A DNA stretch of 64,000 bases from Pseudisothecium myosuroides (Eukaryota; Streptophyta; Bryopsida; Hypnales; Lembophyllaceae). Under the pieces are notes generated by a model. It did no database searches. It was given only the letters and a program-made list of their open reading frames with translations, and was not told the origin of the DNA. The DNA is taken from positions 44,607,724-44,671,723 of the forward strand of contig OX637287.1 in NCBI GenBank assembly GCA_951799445.1, written 5' to 3'. This document shows, one piece after another, positions 12,252 to 25,813 of this stretch. Every line of letters starts with the position of its first letter. Position 1 is the first letter of the stretch. Position numbers and translations under genes: made by a program.

Positions 12252-15200
12252 ATGAAATTCGGCATATGTAACTTAATGCCATTTGTGCGAAGAAGTGTCT
12301 CTTGTCTCGCTCTGCGCGCTTTGCAGGAATATCAGCAGCGCGTGTCTACCTTGGCCATTCCGCTCCGAGCTAGGTTTTGTGCGGTTTCTCAGTTGAAGGA
12401 CCCGGAGGAGGACACTACGGTTGCAACAGACGCCTCGGTGACCTCTGGGACGAATTGGCAGAGTGCAAGAAGACACGCAGTTATTGGTACGTAGATACCG
12501 AGGACTGAAACATTTAAATTGACAAGTAGTGAAACGCAGTTCTGAACTAACTTTTTTCGAAATTGTGGCGTGCGCTCAGAAATGTCTACCGAAGAGGCGG
12601 TCGGAATTCTGAGTTACGCGAATTCTCTCCCCGGGTTTCGAGGAATTCTGAAACAGAGGTTAGTAATTCTCTGTAGACATGGAAGGAGAGCTGGTGAAAC
12701 TGCTCTTAGAGAAGCGACATTGCAATCGCTGAGCATAGTTACTGTCATCTTAGTGGTTGATTTTTTATACATTCTTTTCAGCAAATTAAAGACGGTTCCA
12801 ATGTACTGAAGGATGCCTATGATATTGCATGCAAAATCTGTAAGGATTCGAAGTTCTATTTGGTAGACGACTTATAATCGACACGAATTCCTTTTAATCA
12901 ATATGAACTCATCATGCAAGAGTCTAGGGTGTCGCATTTAGGTACCGATCTCAGCTAGGTATAGTACTTCTACCTTGGTTGGCCTGTTGAGATTAAGGAT
13001 TTTTCATTTCGTTTAAAATATAAGCTGGCACTGACTCAAGGGAGTCGGACGAAGTTCTTTGGTGTACTGTAAGTTACCATGCTGAATGCATTGCAGTTGA
13101 TGTCAAAGTATGCTTGATCAGATTTTCAGATTTCATTGTAAACGAGGTGGACCTCAGTGGTACTGTCACTCATCTTACGGATCTAGAGGCTCCTTCACAG
13201 GTAATTTTCTAAACAGGATAGGCCGCTTGCTCTTTTATTTTCTTGACCTTTCTTTCCTGAGCGTGACCACATTGCTGCGCTTCTTGAGACTTTCCAGTTG
13301 CGTTTGTTTCTTGATTAGTTCGTTCGATGACCACAGTGGAATCTTCACGATGGACCTGCATGTGTCAACCGTGGTTAGGCTTTGCCAATGTCTTAAGTAG
13401 AAAGTGCCTTTACGCTACAAGATTGTGCAGAAGCTAAGCTAGGTTTTAAGTAACGACTGAAAATTTGATCACTGAATCAGGAGAGAGTTGAGTTAGTTAA
13501 AGTTTCTGAGGAAACTGTCGCAGAGGCGCTTGAGGCGAAGGAGGTGAAGGAGGACAAGGAAGCGCAATTTTTGAGTAGTGAATTCTCTGCAGATGTGCTG
13601 GCCTTTAAGGAGATCGCTGGTGAAAGCAACGCAAAAAAGCTGGAGGATCTGCTTCTCCAGATTGCAAATTGCAAGGGAGATCCAGTCTCTCCTGTCTTAC
13701 TAGCGCCTGACGACGACAAAAGTCATCGAGGGGTACGGCAACAGAATCTCAATTAATTATTACTCGTGATGGTCCAAAAACCAGCTCTGGTATCAACGAC
13801 TTCCAGCTTTCATAAGGGATGCTCGCTCACTGGAGTTGACAATCCGCTTAACCTAACAAGCAGAGCCGATTAGTCAAATTGAGTTTTTTGTCTATTTTTT
13901 TAGTTACTTATGCTCGATGTACATGATTGAGTAGAAGCTCTCTAGTAAGGATATACTTTCCATCGATTCATGTAATTTAGTGAACAAGATCTGAGGAATT
14001 GGAGTGTTAAACCAACTGAGGCTATTGGTTATCATAGTGCTACTCGTGTCGAGAGTTCCTTCTTGTTGAGATAATGGCAGACGTGTTTTGTTAATGCAGC
14101 GTGTTGTGTATATAAAGGTGACATTAGTTGTACGAGGTTGTTAATTAATATGATTAAATTTTTCTCTGCAGATAATTCATAATTTCTTCAAAGGTCGATT
14201 AACGTTCCTTACGTCAGACACTGTGGACGGACTGACATCAACGGAAAAGTGTATCAGGCTTCGACATCAAATTAGTAACCAAGGAGGAGGGAACCGATTT
14301 CAGAAACGAGGAAGTGAGCATGGTGGCCGAGGTCGGGGGAGAGAGAGGGATAGTAAACGTCAGAAACCAAATGAAGGTGACTCTGACCAGCCTTATGACG
14401 CACGGGGATCGGATGGTTGGCCAAGCGAGCGTCCTAAATTCTTACAGTGTGTTCGCAACACCTTTTCGTTATCTGTGGTTTATCAAGTCCTTATTTTCCT
14501 CCATCAAGTAAAGACCTTGACTTTTTAATTAATTCTTGCGACGGGGTTACAGGTGTGTGCACGTAATGCTCCATACCAATTCAAGGTAGTAGTTTGCTTT
14601 ATCCAGTTGATAACATTCTAATTTGGTTTGGGAATTAGGTTCTGTCTCTATAAGGAGAACAAGGATACTCAAGATTCTTTGACTGTCATCGGCAGAATGC
14701 TTCATGTTCAGGTATTTACCCTTTATGTTTGCTTGTGTTTGTGCATTATGTTTCATCCTTTTTATGATGTACCTCTTTCACTTTTTTTTGGGGGGGGTAA
14801 TATTGGACGTCCTTTTTGAAAGTTTCTAACTTTTGGTATGTACACTGAGCCTGACCCTTCCCGAGTGTTGATGAATTTTCTTAAATTGGCAGCCGAAGTC
14901 ATTTGGGTTCGCTGGGACTAAGGACAAAAGAGCTGTCACAACACAGCAGGTTTATTTATCAAGATCTCTTCCTTTCGTAATCTTCGATGAGCATTTCTGA
15001 ACAAATGAGCATGGTTCTAATCAAATACATTCTAAAATATGCCCTCGCGATCTTCAGGTAACTGTATTCAAGCAATCAGCAGCAAAGCTCGCAGCTTTGA
15101 ACCAGCGACTATTTGGTATTAAAGTTGGAAATTTCAGGTGCACTTTCCGGTTCAATGCATGCATATTGAGCAATTAATCTTACTGCTGGTGACAGGACAC

Positions 15201-18200
15201 AAAATTACGCTCTAACTTGAAACATGGATGGCGTAAGATTTCATCTCTCCAGCTTGCCTAAGTTTATGACAGTGACTGCTTTCTTTTGTTGCAGCTATGT
15301 GGATAAAGCTTTGGTTCTGGGAATGTTGTGCGGGAATCGATTCACTATTACGTTGCGGTTAGATGAATTTCTTGCACGTCTTTTGCTTTTTGATATTCTG
15401 AATTAAAACGTTGCAATACCTGAGCTTAGGAACGGTGTCAACAAATTCATTATTGATGTCATCTACAACAGCCTGTTGAATCATTAGAATCCATGTAGTT
15501 GTGCTCCTGCTTCATGTGAAATGGTGTTTTGCCTTCACGGCTTCACGAATTTGTCTTGGTGCTTCCCGGCAGGGGAGTAGTGGCAGAGAGTGACCAGACT
15601 ATTGAGAATGCCGTGAAAGCTCTTGGGGAGAGTGGCTTTATCAACTACTTCGGACTTCAAGTAGGGTACATTGGCTCTTGGTTGTATTGGTGTTTATGCA
15701 CTAGCAAAATTTCCAGTCCTGGCTGTGGGATGAATTGTAAAATCACACTATTATATTTTCAACTAAGTATTATGCAATTGGTATGCATGTCTTATACTCA
15801 TTTATGATTCTCATTTGCAGCGATTTGGAAGTGGCTCGATAGCTACTCACAGTGTGGGAGCTGCCTTACTTAGAGGAGAGTGGAAGGCAGCAGCCGGTCT
15901 TATATTAAGTCCTCGAGAAGGAGATATCCTGCCGCATAGGTTGTTTGCCTGATTTTTTTGTGCTATGCTGATTATCGAATGATTGAAGCCCTAATCGCTA
16001 CGGAGAGGTTTTTGAGTAAGATTCTTTATTTGTACTGTTTTTCTGGCTTGATTGACCGTCATTGAGCATGTTTTGGCTATCTTTGCTGTCGATTTCTGCT
16101 TAATTGCCTGTTTCTTTTGGCTTTGATCTTTGGTCGCGTTTCTTTGAAAGTACAGATACAAGCCAATACACTTACTAGTCAATGATATGGCGTACGAATT
16201 GTGATCATTATCTGGTGTGGTAATCCTTGCTGCTTTTTTTGGAGTTTCCTTGACGTACGATCACATCAAGAAGAAGTCAAGAAAGCTCGAGAGCATTTCA
16301 AGAAAACAGAAAATGTTGTCGAGGCCCTGTCACGGTTTCCCCGTTACTTGACTGCAGAGCGTGCCCTTGTAAGTGCCTCTTGGATACACGCCCATTGTTG
16401 CAGTTACTTTATATTCGTAGATATTACCTCTTCTATGTTCTATTTGATACTGTTTCGTGGTACGCAAGACTTTGGTCCAGAAGGATTCACTCCTAGATTA
16501 CAAAATTTGATGTCGTCGGGTTTCATGGGTTTCAGCTAACTTGTCTAAAGCGAGATTCGAAGAACTATTTGCAAGCTATCAACACCATTCCCAGAACTTT
16601 ACGATTGATGTATGTATCATTCCTCTCGTTTCCTTTCGACAATCATGTCTTCTTACCCCTTCATTTGTTACTTCGTGTATTAACTCTCAGAGTAAGCACA
16701 ATTAAAGTTGTTCTTTGCTCGTTGGCCTGTACCAAATGCTCCTCACAACTTCCAATGTGGTGCAACTCAATAACAAGACCTCCAACAACTAGCTCATGTA
16801 TAAGTTTCATTGTACAAATGCTGCTCATTTATAATTTCTTCAGTGAGGTATAAAGTATTACTCCGTACTACTCTGTGTAACCTAAAAATAGATGTTCAAC
16901 TCATTACAAAGCCTGAACCGGATCGGGTTTTTTTTCAATTTTTGTGAAGGACTTGTTTCTCACAATGTTATTCTGTAATCTGCATGTTACTAGGGCTGAC
17001 TTGGTTAATTAATTTGCTAACCAGGTATGTGCACAGCTACCAAAGCTTTCTCTGGAATCATGCAGCGAGTTTCCGTGCAAAGTCCCAGGGTGTGTTTTAC
17101 CTGGATGCTTACGTTTCTACATTCCTCTTATTTTAAAGCTTCTTAAATCTTTTTTTAATGAAGGTTTGCTGAAGCGTTCCAAACAGCTTTTGTGGGCAAG
17201 GATGCACATTCTTGATTACTTTGTGAAAGTCGAGGTTTTTTGAATGTTTTTAGTTTCATTTCAGTCGTGATTTACCTTAGTCGTTTTGCCATGATTAACC
17301 CACAACAGTCCTCATTTATATATTTATTTTTTTGGCGTGCAGGGGTGGAGAAGGTTATCGTTGGCGATCTTGTCTATGACAAGGACGCGCAGGATACTGC
17401 TGAAGAGCTAGAACCCAAGGCCAAGATCGTTGATTACTCTGAAGTAGGGGTTACTGAGGTGGTACTTGATGATGTGATAGATGCTGATGTTCCAGCTGAA
17501 GCTCGCAACAAAATCAAGGTACTTGAGTCAATTTTCTCGCTCTCGTGTATTTCTTATGATTAATAAATTTGCAGCTGTTCTACAAGAGACTTAACTGGTG
17601 TCTTTTTCTTCGCAGTGCTTGACTGCCGATGATGTTGAATCTGGAAAGTACAGTATTTGGGATGTGCTGCTCCCATTACCAGGGTATGTGTTTTTCTGAG
17701 TTGAACATTCGGGCGTCCTCAATAGTCCGGTATACTTGTCCCGTCAAATATAACTCTCCACTTTTCACTGTTTTGTAATTAGAACTTGAAAATTCTATCA
17801 TGGGAAGCGCATTCTAAAGTACTTTGAAATAGATACAAGAAATCTCAAATTTAGTTGTTGGACAATGAAATTAAACCGCTTTGAAAGCACACTAAAAGGC
17901 AAAAATTTAGAGGTGTGGACAAAACACACTTACCAATGCCAAATTTGGCCAATTGCACTCCAAAATGCCGTGATGTTGGCTCAATTTTGCATTGGTAAAC
18001 GTGTTTTCCCAACACCTCTATTAATTTTGCCTTTTGGTGTGCTTTTGAAGCGGTTTATTTTCATTGTCCAATGTCTAAATTTGAGATTTTTTGTATCTGT
18101 TCAAAGTACTTTTGAATGCGCTTCCAATGCTAGAGTTTTCAAGTTCTAATTGCAAAGCAGTGAAAAGTTATAGTTATATTTGGCTGGCAAGTATTCCCGA

Positions 18201-19893
18201 CTATTGAGGATGCCCTAGCACAATGTATGTTACTTAGTCCTCTCTTGGTGTTGATATTCTCTTCGGTATATCGGATTGACCAATATTCGAGTGATGTTTG
18301 CTCCTGGCTGAGATTGTGATGATAATTCAGGTGTTTAATATCACCTCAAGGTACATGAATGCTATCAACTCAGTCTTTCTTTGTTGACATGGGTCCAGGG
18401 GCTCAACTGTTTACCCAGCGAATGAGACTGCAGACGTTTACCGCGATTTGGCGCAGAAGGTTTAATTTGATAACCATTTTCAAAGGCTTTCTTGTGTTTC
18501 TCGAGAGGTTTATTCACAGCTTTATTAATTCTTGTGGCGCGCATTTCCATGGTGCTGTTTCCCTTTTGTAACATGTAAATTAATGATCAATTGCACTCAC
18601 ATGTAAGCGCACCAAGTTGAGTATACTACCTTGGCCTCACATTGCCCCTCTTTTCTGAATGTGGGTTTGTGTACTCCATTGGCATCCTGCAGGATGCCGT
18701 GAATCTACACACTTGCAGCCATAACGTGAAGTGAGTACCTGTCTTGTACGTGCATAGTTCTGGTTGCCGAGGATTACTGAGCTCTGCTTTGGAGCTGTTA
18801 TTTGTTGGGTACTAGAATACGGGTTCGGCTCTCAAGATGCGTGATGTTCAATTTGTGAATAATCGGATTAATGTGATCGCTCAAATGCAACGGACTGTGT
18901 TCTGTTAACAAATTGCATGTTTTTTCATCATATTAACCTCAGGAAAGAAACCTGATACCGTAGCTTCTACACCTTTTCTATAATTAATCCTGTTTTTATT
19001 CTATGTGTAGCTCACGCTCTGAGTGTTTTTATTTGAGCAGGGAGTTTTCTTTGCCCCAACTGCCAGGAGCCTACAGGCTGTTTCTTCAGAAGCCAGCGGA
19101 CTTGGAGTGGTGATTTCCTCAATAGTTGCCAAATCATTGTATGCAGTATAGAATAGTTTTAGGTCTGAAATCTATTGTATTTTGGTTGTTCGCTTGCTTC
19201 TAGATCTTAACGTTCACTCTCGTGTGTTGGTTGCAGGAAAATATTGAAGTATAAGGATCCTACAAAAGCATTGTCTGAGACAGATCTGGACAGGATCCAA
19301 AAGAAATCATCTGAAGCGGTATCAAAGGATTCTACAGATTCGGAACTGAGTGAACAAACAGCTGCTCAGCTGACCTTCTCTCTACCTGCATCTTCTTATG
19401 CAACGATGGCTCTAAGGGAACTAATGAAAATATCCACTTCGGTGAGACATCTTTCCTCATATTCTTCAAACAACAAAACATGATTTGCGCTTAGAGTGGG
19501 TTCCATCTTGTCTTTTGAAGTTACAGTATAGCGTTAGCTGAAGTGCTGTTCCAATTGCTCCTTCTTTGTTGTTGTTTTGGAGTTCATTGAAGCTTGCTGG
19601 TGTACGTAGTCCTCAAAACATATGCTTCCCCTCGTACCAGAACATGACATTAGCAGTCGGGAGGAATGCTAGTGGGCAGTAGCTTAGGCGACCACTTTCA
19701 TAAATAGTAGTGTAAGCACTGCTACCGTATGTATCTACCGTATGTATATGTCATTTTCATTTTTCATTTTTACACTCTGTAGTGGTAAGACGTATTGATT
19801 TCATTGTGTCCTTTACTTTCTTGTGACCAGGTTGCATTCCACAAGTCTCTTAACGATGAGCCAGCAGTGACTACAGCAGTGAAGGCAACTTAG
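12252..19893 (+). CDS. PUS7: Pseudouridine synthase 7 homologue (TruD family), 21 exons
   Basis: Exons: 12252-12486, 12580-12658, 13122-13200, 13481-13732, 14172-14446, 14639-14711, 14893-14949, 15058-15137, 15295-15357, 15573-15660, 15821-15939, 16245-16368, 16536-16609, 17025-17089, 17343-17518, 17616-17683, 18399-18459, 18693-18730, 19041-19109, 19237-19441, 19831-19893. They sum to 2343 nt, or 780 aa, with phases matching throughout. TruD enzymes convert uridine to pseudouridine in tRNA and other RNAs. The hallmark FAGTKDKRAVTTQQ is in exon 7 and its Asp (about residue 342) is the catalytic position. Other signatures are LPGFRGILKQRFSDFIVNEVD, YKENKDT, NYFGLQRFG, MYVHSYQSFLWN and LPASSYATMALRE. 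Residues about 1-75 are basic and Ser/Arg-rich, with few acidic residues near the start, like an organelle-targeting peptide. Residues about 225-285 form a Gly/Arg-rich insert. Exon 13 and 14 junction AT|G and others were fixed by frame. Confidence 0.95.
17710..18214. mobile_element. MITE inside a PUS7 intron
   Basis: A roughly 500-bp fold-back lies in the intron between PUS7 exons 16 and 17. The termini are inverted: left 'gggcgtcctcaatagtc' and right 'gactattgaggatgccc'. Most of the interior also pairs, for example 'aaagcacactaaaaggcaaaa' with 'ttttgccttttggtgtgctttt'. No clear target-site duplication remains (ttc against tag). The Harbinger/Tourist or hAT class is possible but not decided. 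Confidence 0.85.
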
Positions 19894-20985
19894 ACAGAAT
19901 CAAGAAGAAGTAATCTGCAAGCTGAAATGCTGTATACGCAGACTCCCAAGTTTTCCCGGATCAGTTCAAATTAGGAAGCTGTGTCGCACGACACTCTTCT
20001 GATTTGCTTGCGGATGTGGTAGGAATTTTCCAGCTTTCAGATTTCTTGGAGATTGAATTTAGGTTTCCATCGGAATTAGGCACACTGTACTCTGGGCATT
20101 CTGATTAAGAGACTGTCGTTATAATGAGATTCTTAGATGCCCATCTTGTGTATTTGAAGTGCCCTTTTGCCAATTTAATCTATGTAGGAGAATGCACTGA
20201 CTTGAAAATAATTGGAAAGAGTACCGGTAACTGTTGTTGAATTGATGATTTTTCTATAATTTTGTCAACCATGCAAATGTAAATGTTGAGTACTTGCAGA
20301 GAGAAAATCATTAGAAGAAATATGTGGCCTTTGAAATGCTCTTCCCTTATAGAGAATGTGAGCATAAATGTCACTATGTAGGTAAACTAATATGTCTAAA
20401 ATTGTATCAAAGCTTGGATGGTGACTTCTTGTCATTAACTTTAGTTTGGCTTATTATCATTATGTAAATGATGTAAAAGAGGGAATGAAATAGTTTGATT
20501 TTGGTAGTGGATTTTGTCTTCCTCTCCAAGTGGATTCCAATGCACTAAAATATAACCTATTTCGATATCATATGCACTATTTATGAATTTTTAACATTGT
20601 TTTCAAAATAGTAGTTAGATATACAATACTACTTGTCAAGGATATGCATGGGCATACTCAAGATTGGAGGCTTTTTATTGTTTGTAGTGATTTTTGGATT
20701 TATAAAAATTCTACTTAGCCTAGTTTCAAAATTTGGAAGTTTGAAAATGAAGCTTGAAAATCATTATTATAAATAAAATATTTTTAGTATATTGGTCTAT
20801 TTGATTAAAAATCTAAATTGTGTTTTAAAATTTGAAACATTTAAATAAATATTTTGAGATCTATAACTATTTTGGATAGTTGTCTCATAAATTTGTTCAT
20901 TTCCAAGGTTTAATTCAATAAATAAATTCTATTAGCATATTAAAAAATTCATGTTACAATTTTATTTTTTTTAATTTTGGTTTTA
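19894..20985. other. Convergent intergenic stretch, PUS7 and XRCC4-like 3' ends
   Basis: About 1.1 kb between two convergent genes. The first 250 bp are less AT-rich and are probably the PUS7 3' UTR. The remainder is strongly AT-rich with no open frame of note. No RNA gene or repeat was recognised. Confidence 0.5.
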
Positions 20986-23900
20986 TTAGTCGTTATTTTG
21001 TGATTTTTCATTATTAAACTTTAGACCAACATTAAAATCACTTTTATTTGGAGTAGATGAAGTACTAGTTGTTGCATGATTTTGTGAAGTTGCAAGGATT
21101 GTTGATTTACCAGGGAAAACAAAACGTATTCTAGCTACACATAAAACACTTTTGTCTGGATCATTATCATCATTTGTTGACAACTTTGAACTTCTATTAC
21201 TTCTTTGGTTTTCATTATTAAAATTTGAAATTTGATTGTTTGAAGGTATGAATGTTTTAACTACCTTATCATTAAATGCATTTGTTATACTTCCATTGTC
21301 ATTATTATCAAATGATGTGTCTTCTTCATTGACATTCTTATCAAAAGATGTTTCTTTAGAATGTATTGGAGAACCTTGATTATACATCTTCACTTGTGAT
21401 TCTTGCACATTTTCTTTGTCCTTGGATTCTCTTAATTCATTTTCTACACCTCTAGATTCTTGTCCTTCATGAATGTTACTAGTAAATTCATTACTTCTTA
21501 AAGATTGTGAATTTATAGTTGATTTTGATGGACGATTTCGAAAACTTGAGTATAAAGATGTTCTTGAAATAGATGCAGATTGGGATCTTTGTTGCATATC
21601 TTTTAATTTATTTACATCAATTTTGTCAATTGAATACCGCCTTGGTTCATGATCCATATGTTGCGGTAAAACATGTGAAGTCTCTTCTTTCTTGTTTTGA
21701 AGGACTTTATCAAAATTTTCATCAACCAATTCATCATTTCCAATTGTATGTCTTGACTCATGATTTAGTGTAGTCGTACCTTCTAATTCTTCTTCTTGTT
21801 GATTTCTTAGTTTGAGGAACAATTCTTTTCTTATTTCATCCACTGATGCTTTTCGAGATGCATCCATTATACGATGTGGTAATTCATTATAATATGCTTC
21901 ATCATCAATTGATTTATTCTCATAATTTGAATTAACCGCACTTCTATCTTGAGTTTCATTTTCATTAGACAATTCATTCAATGCTATTGATTCATGTCTA
22001 CCTTCAATATGATCTTGGGCTATTGAAGATGGTAAAGATGTGGGCTCATGAAATGATGAAAGTATAGTGGATATAATTGACACATCATCATTTTTATCAA
22101 TATTTGTTGAGTTTTTTGTATCACCCTCAGATTGTGTTGATACTTCATTTACATTGTTGTCCTTTTGACTTGTTGACTCCTTGTTTTGAATTGCATTTTC
22201 ATTTTGATGGGCTTTTCCCTCTTGTGTGTTATGTGATGAGCCTTGAAACAATGAGAGAAAACTTTGAACAAATGATGGTGATTTAGAAAATTTTGCATTT
22301 TTATTTTGATGTATTGTTCCCTTGGTACTATCAACCACAACTTTATGTGAATTTTCAGGTATTTTTTCTTTTGTGCTTTGAACTTCTGATGATACATTTG
22401 CATTTGTTGACTTTTCAATACTTTCTTCATTTACAACATCTTGACTTGTACTTTCAAGTAAATGTTCATCTGGTGAATTTTGAAATGATGACAAAATTTT
22501 ATCAAAAAGTGATGGCGCTTCATTTAATTCTGGTGATTGTTGTTGTATTTTATCATCATCTACTATTATTTTTTGTGTAGATGAAAATTCTTTATTAATC
22601 AATGCACAAGGTTGCAAAGATTCTTGAACTTGAGAAATGCGTGAGGGCTTTGCTGCGGTAATTGATTGATTTTTATTTTGTAATTCTTGTTGTTCATTAC
22701 TTACAGAGTTTTCACCCCAAATTATGTGTTCATGGTGTGGATGTTGTTGTCCACCAGAGTGGTGTAATATTGAATGAATGGGATGGTTTGCTAAAGAATG
22801 GTTATTGTTAGATTCATTTTTTATATTTGGTTCATATGTATTATTTTCTTTATTGATGCTTTCAGCATTAGGCACAATTATAGTTGTTGATGTTTGTACT
22901 TGTTTTAATGATGAATTTGGATCCCAATGTATATGATTAATTCTAGAGTCAATATTATCAGATTGATTTTCTATGGTATCATTTGGTGCATCTTCATTGT
23001 GTGTATATACATGTTCATTTGGATTTATATTACTTTCTACATTTTTTTGGTCTAAGAATAATGATTCGTTTTTTGATTCAAAGGTATTGTCACGGAGTGC
23101 TAATTGTGATGGAGATGACCACCTTGAATTACGACCAAAATTATCATTCTTATTAGAATTATTTACTATGTAACTCCTTTTTTTGGAGGCATCATTTGAA
23201 ATTTCGTAATCAAACTCTTCTTCATCATCATATCCATTAGCATTGATTTTTGATTGACTATAAGAATGTTTAGGTGTTTTGTAATAAACCTTCCCTTTTT
23301 TTTCATCTTGAGTGGTATGATGGAAATACACTTTAGAATGAGTTCGATCCCTAGTTTGATCATCAATGTTGTTTGTTTTGTTTTGTTGAACAAAAGATTC
23401 ATATTTTATTGGTGAATCATTAAATGATAAATCTTCTTGTATTTTGTTCATATTATTAGGCATATTATCAAATTTTGGTATTTGATCAAATATTTCTAAC
23501 TTTATTGACAATTGATCATTACTCTCAGTTTGTGAAGACTCTGCAATCATATGAGATGGATATTGACCACTATAGAAAATTTCATTATCTAATTTTGGAT
23601 GGTTTAGACTCCAATTTGATTTGTTTACTTTGATATTTTGTTTATAAGAGTTTGGTCTTACCATAGATATTTTTTCTTCAAAATCAGTTTCTACTATGAT
23701 TTTCTTTTCAATGACAATTTTTTTAGGTGCTATATACAAATACATTGTTGCTTGATCATTTTCTAATTGCAATTCTTTCTCTTTTTTAGGATAGTTTTTT
23801 AATAATCCTTCTACATAGTGACAAGGTACAACGTAAGAAAATTCATGTGATATATGTTGTTGATATGTTTGTAAAGGTATGTTGTAATGTTCATCATTTG

Positions 23901-25813
23901 ATTCTTCTAATGGTTCAATTGAAGAACTTTCACCACCTTCTAAACCACTACTATCATTTATATGTTGACCATTTGAAATAGATTCATGAAAATGATATGG
24001 TTGTTGAATTTGCATGTTTAAATCATCATCATGTTGATGATCCACAAGTGGTCTTAAGATTGGATGTGGATTATCATCACTTGTATCATATGTCCAGTAT
24101 TGTGTATTTTTAATTGCATTGGTGTTCTCCCAATCTTTATTATCTCTAGATTGTTCTTCATGATGTTCATTAGAAGAGTGTTTTTCATGAATACTATTAA
24201 CTTGAAATCTTGGATGTATAGAATTTCTATTATATCTAAGTGGTTCAAGAGGGGAGTGTTCTATTTGAAAGTGTTCTTCAGGATTTGATCTCAATTCACG
24301 TATTTCAGCAGTCATTCGTTGAATATCACGAGTTTTTCTAGCAAGTTCTTCCTTCATACATGGGTACCAAATTAAAATACTGTCTATTGATTCTAGCATA
24401 TTGTATAATCATCAAAAAAATTTAAAATATCATATAATCAACCAACATATGCAAACTAAAGAATATCACTTTCTTCTTCATGCATAATTAGTGAATTTAT
24501 GCAATGCACCAATTACTTTTCTTTTGAAATTACAACTAAAAAATACTAGTAATTGAAAGGATTTACTTTAAACAATTATGTATTAGCTAAAAGTATAAAA
24601 ATTCAAAGACATATATTTAAGATGAAATTCATATCAACAAATTTTGATAGGTTTAGAATTATTTTTAAATATTGTAGAATAAGCTATTACATTGTAAACT
24701 GCATACTTGTTGTTTGGTGTTTGTGTCCACCAATAGCCCCAACATTTGATATGCCACTTCTCCACAACTAGATATTTTGTGAAGCAAAAATTTCATTGCA
24801 TGCCTTTCACCCAATGTTTTATCATAATATGAACATTGTAGCTGCCAAATTACAAAAAAACAAGCTACTTGAAAATTTGCAAGTACACCTTCATTGTTTT
24901 ATAAAAATATATTTGCAAATGGAATTGAAGAATGATTGATTACTTGATAAAAAAAATTTGGTAATTCAAAAATTCAAAAAAAAGGTATAAAAATATTTGT
25001 AATGAATTGGTAAGAATACCAATAGAAAGAGCTTTACTTATTAAAAATATGACCACTTTTATATGAATTTAATGCAATTTGTATATTATCTAAAATCACC
25101 TTCAATATAAGCTATCATACATATTTATTAAAATCACCTTTAGTATAAGCTATCATATATATGAATCAATTTGTAAGTATACATTAAGTAATGTATTCTT
25201 ATCATCTTTAGATTGTTCTTATACATTAATTAATCTTTTAAAAAGGTAGTAAATAAATTCTTAAAAGAAAAAAAAACATACATGGAAGACTTGCCATTTT
25301 GGAGTCTGGACCAACAAATACAAAAGAATAATCGCTTTCCACATGTTGGTGGCAAAAATAACTGTGTACTTGATCCAACCATTCCTCCACATTCATTCCC
25401 AACTTACTTGCTTCATGTAGTACAAACTCTTGTGTGGCTACATAAAAAATGAATTCTTCCATAAAAAAAAATCATGTATTTTTTATAGTATTTATTGATG
25501 GATGTACCATAATAAATTACAAAAATACATACTAAATAACATATATAATCTAATGAATAAAAATAAAATTAGAGATAACAATTTTTTTAGAAATGAGTTA
25601 TCAATTACCATTAAAATTCCAAGTGTCTTCACCATCCAATACAGACATCATAAAGTGTGTTGGATACCAAGTACCCTTCACATAAACAATTTGTTTTTCA
25701 TGTCCTCCATATAGCAATTCTATCTTTGCATAAGTCTCATTTTCTCTTGATAATAATGTAGTCAATGCATTCTCTTTCTCCAACATATCTTGTTGAGATA
25801 AATTGTGTTCCAT
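20986..25813 (-). CDS. XRCC4-like protein with a giant low-complexity tail, 4 exons
   Basis: Minus-strand exons: 25813-25609, 25437-25282, about 24867-24707 and 24351-20986, giving about 1295 aa. The acceptor of exon 3 is the least certain. Exons 1-2 resemble the plant XRCC4 head: YAKIELLYGG…IVYVKGTWYPTHF…DGEDTWNFNATQEFV, then EEWLDQVHSYF. Exon 3 ends LGLLVDTNTKQQ and joins in phase to EELARKTRDIQRM, matching the start of the XRCC4 stalk. XRCC4 is the homodimeric scaffold that stabilises DNA ligase IV in non-homologous end joining. The coil seems short (about 30 residues), and about 1,090 residues rich in Asn, Ser, Glu and Gln follow in one uninterrupted exon, whereas known XRCC4 proteins total about 250-350 aa. 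The tail holds three spaced copies of an (I/L)LSSF-type motif. The AT-rich codon use differs from PUS7 and MCMBP. A diverged paralogue is the main alternative. Confidence 0.7.
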
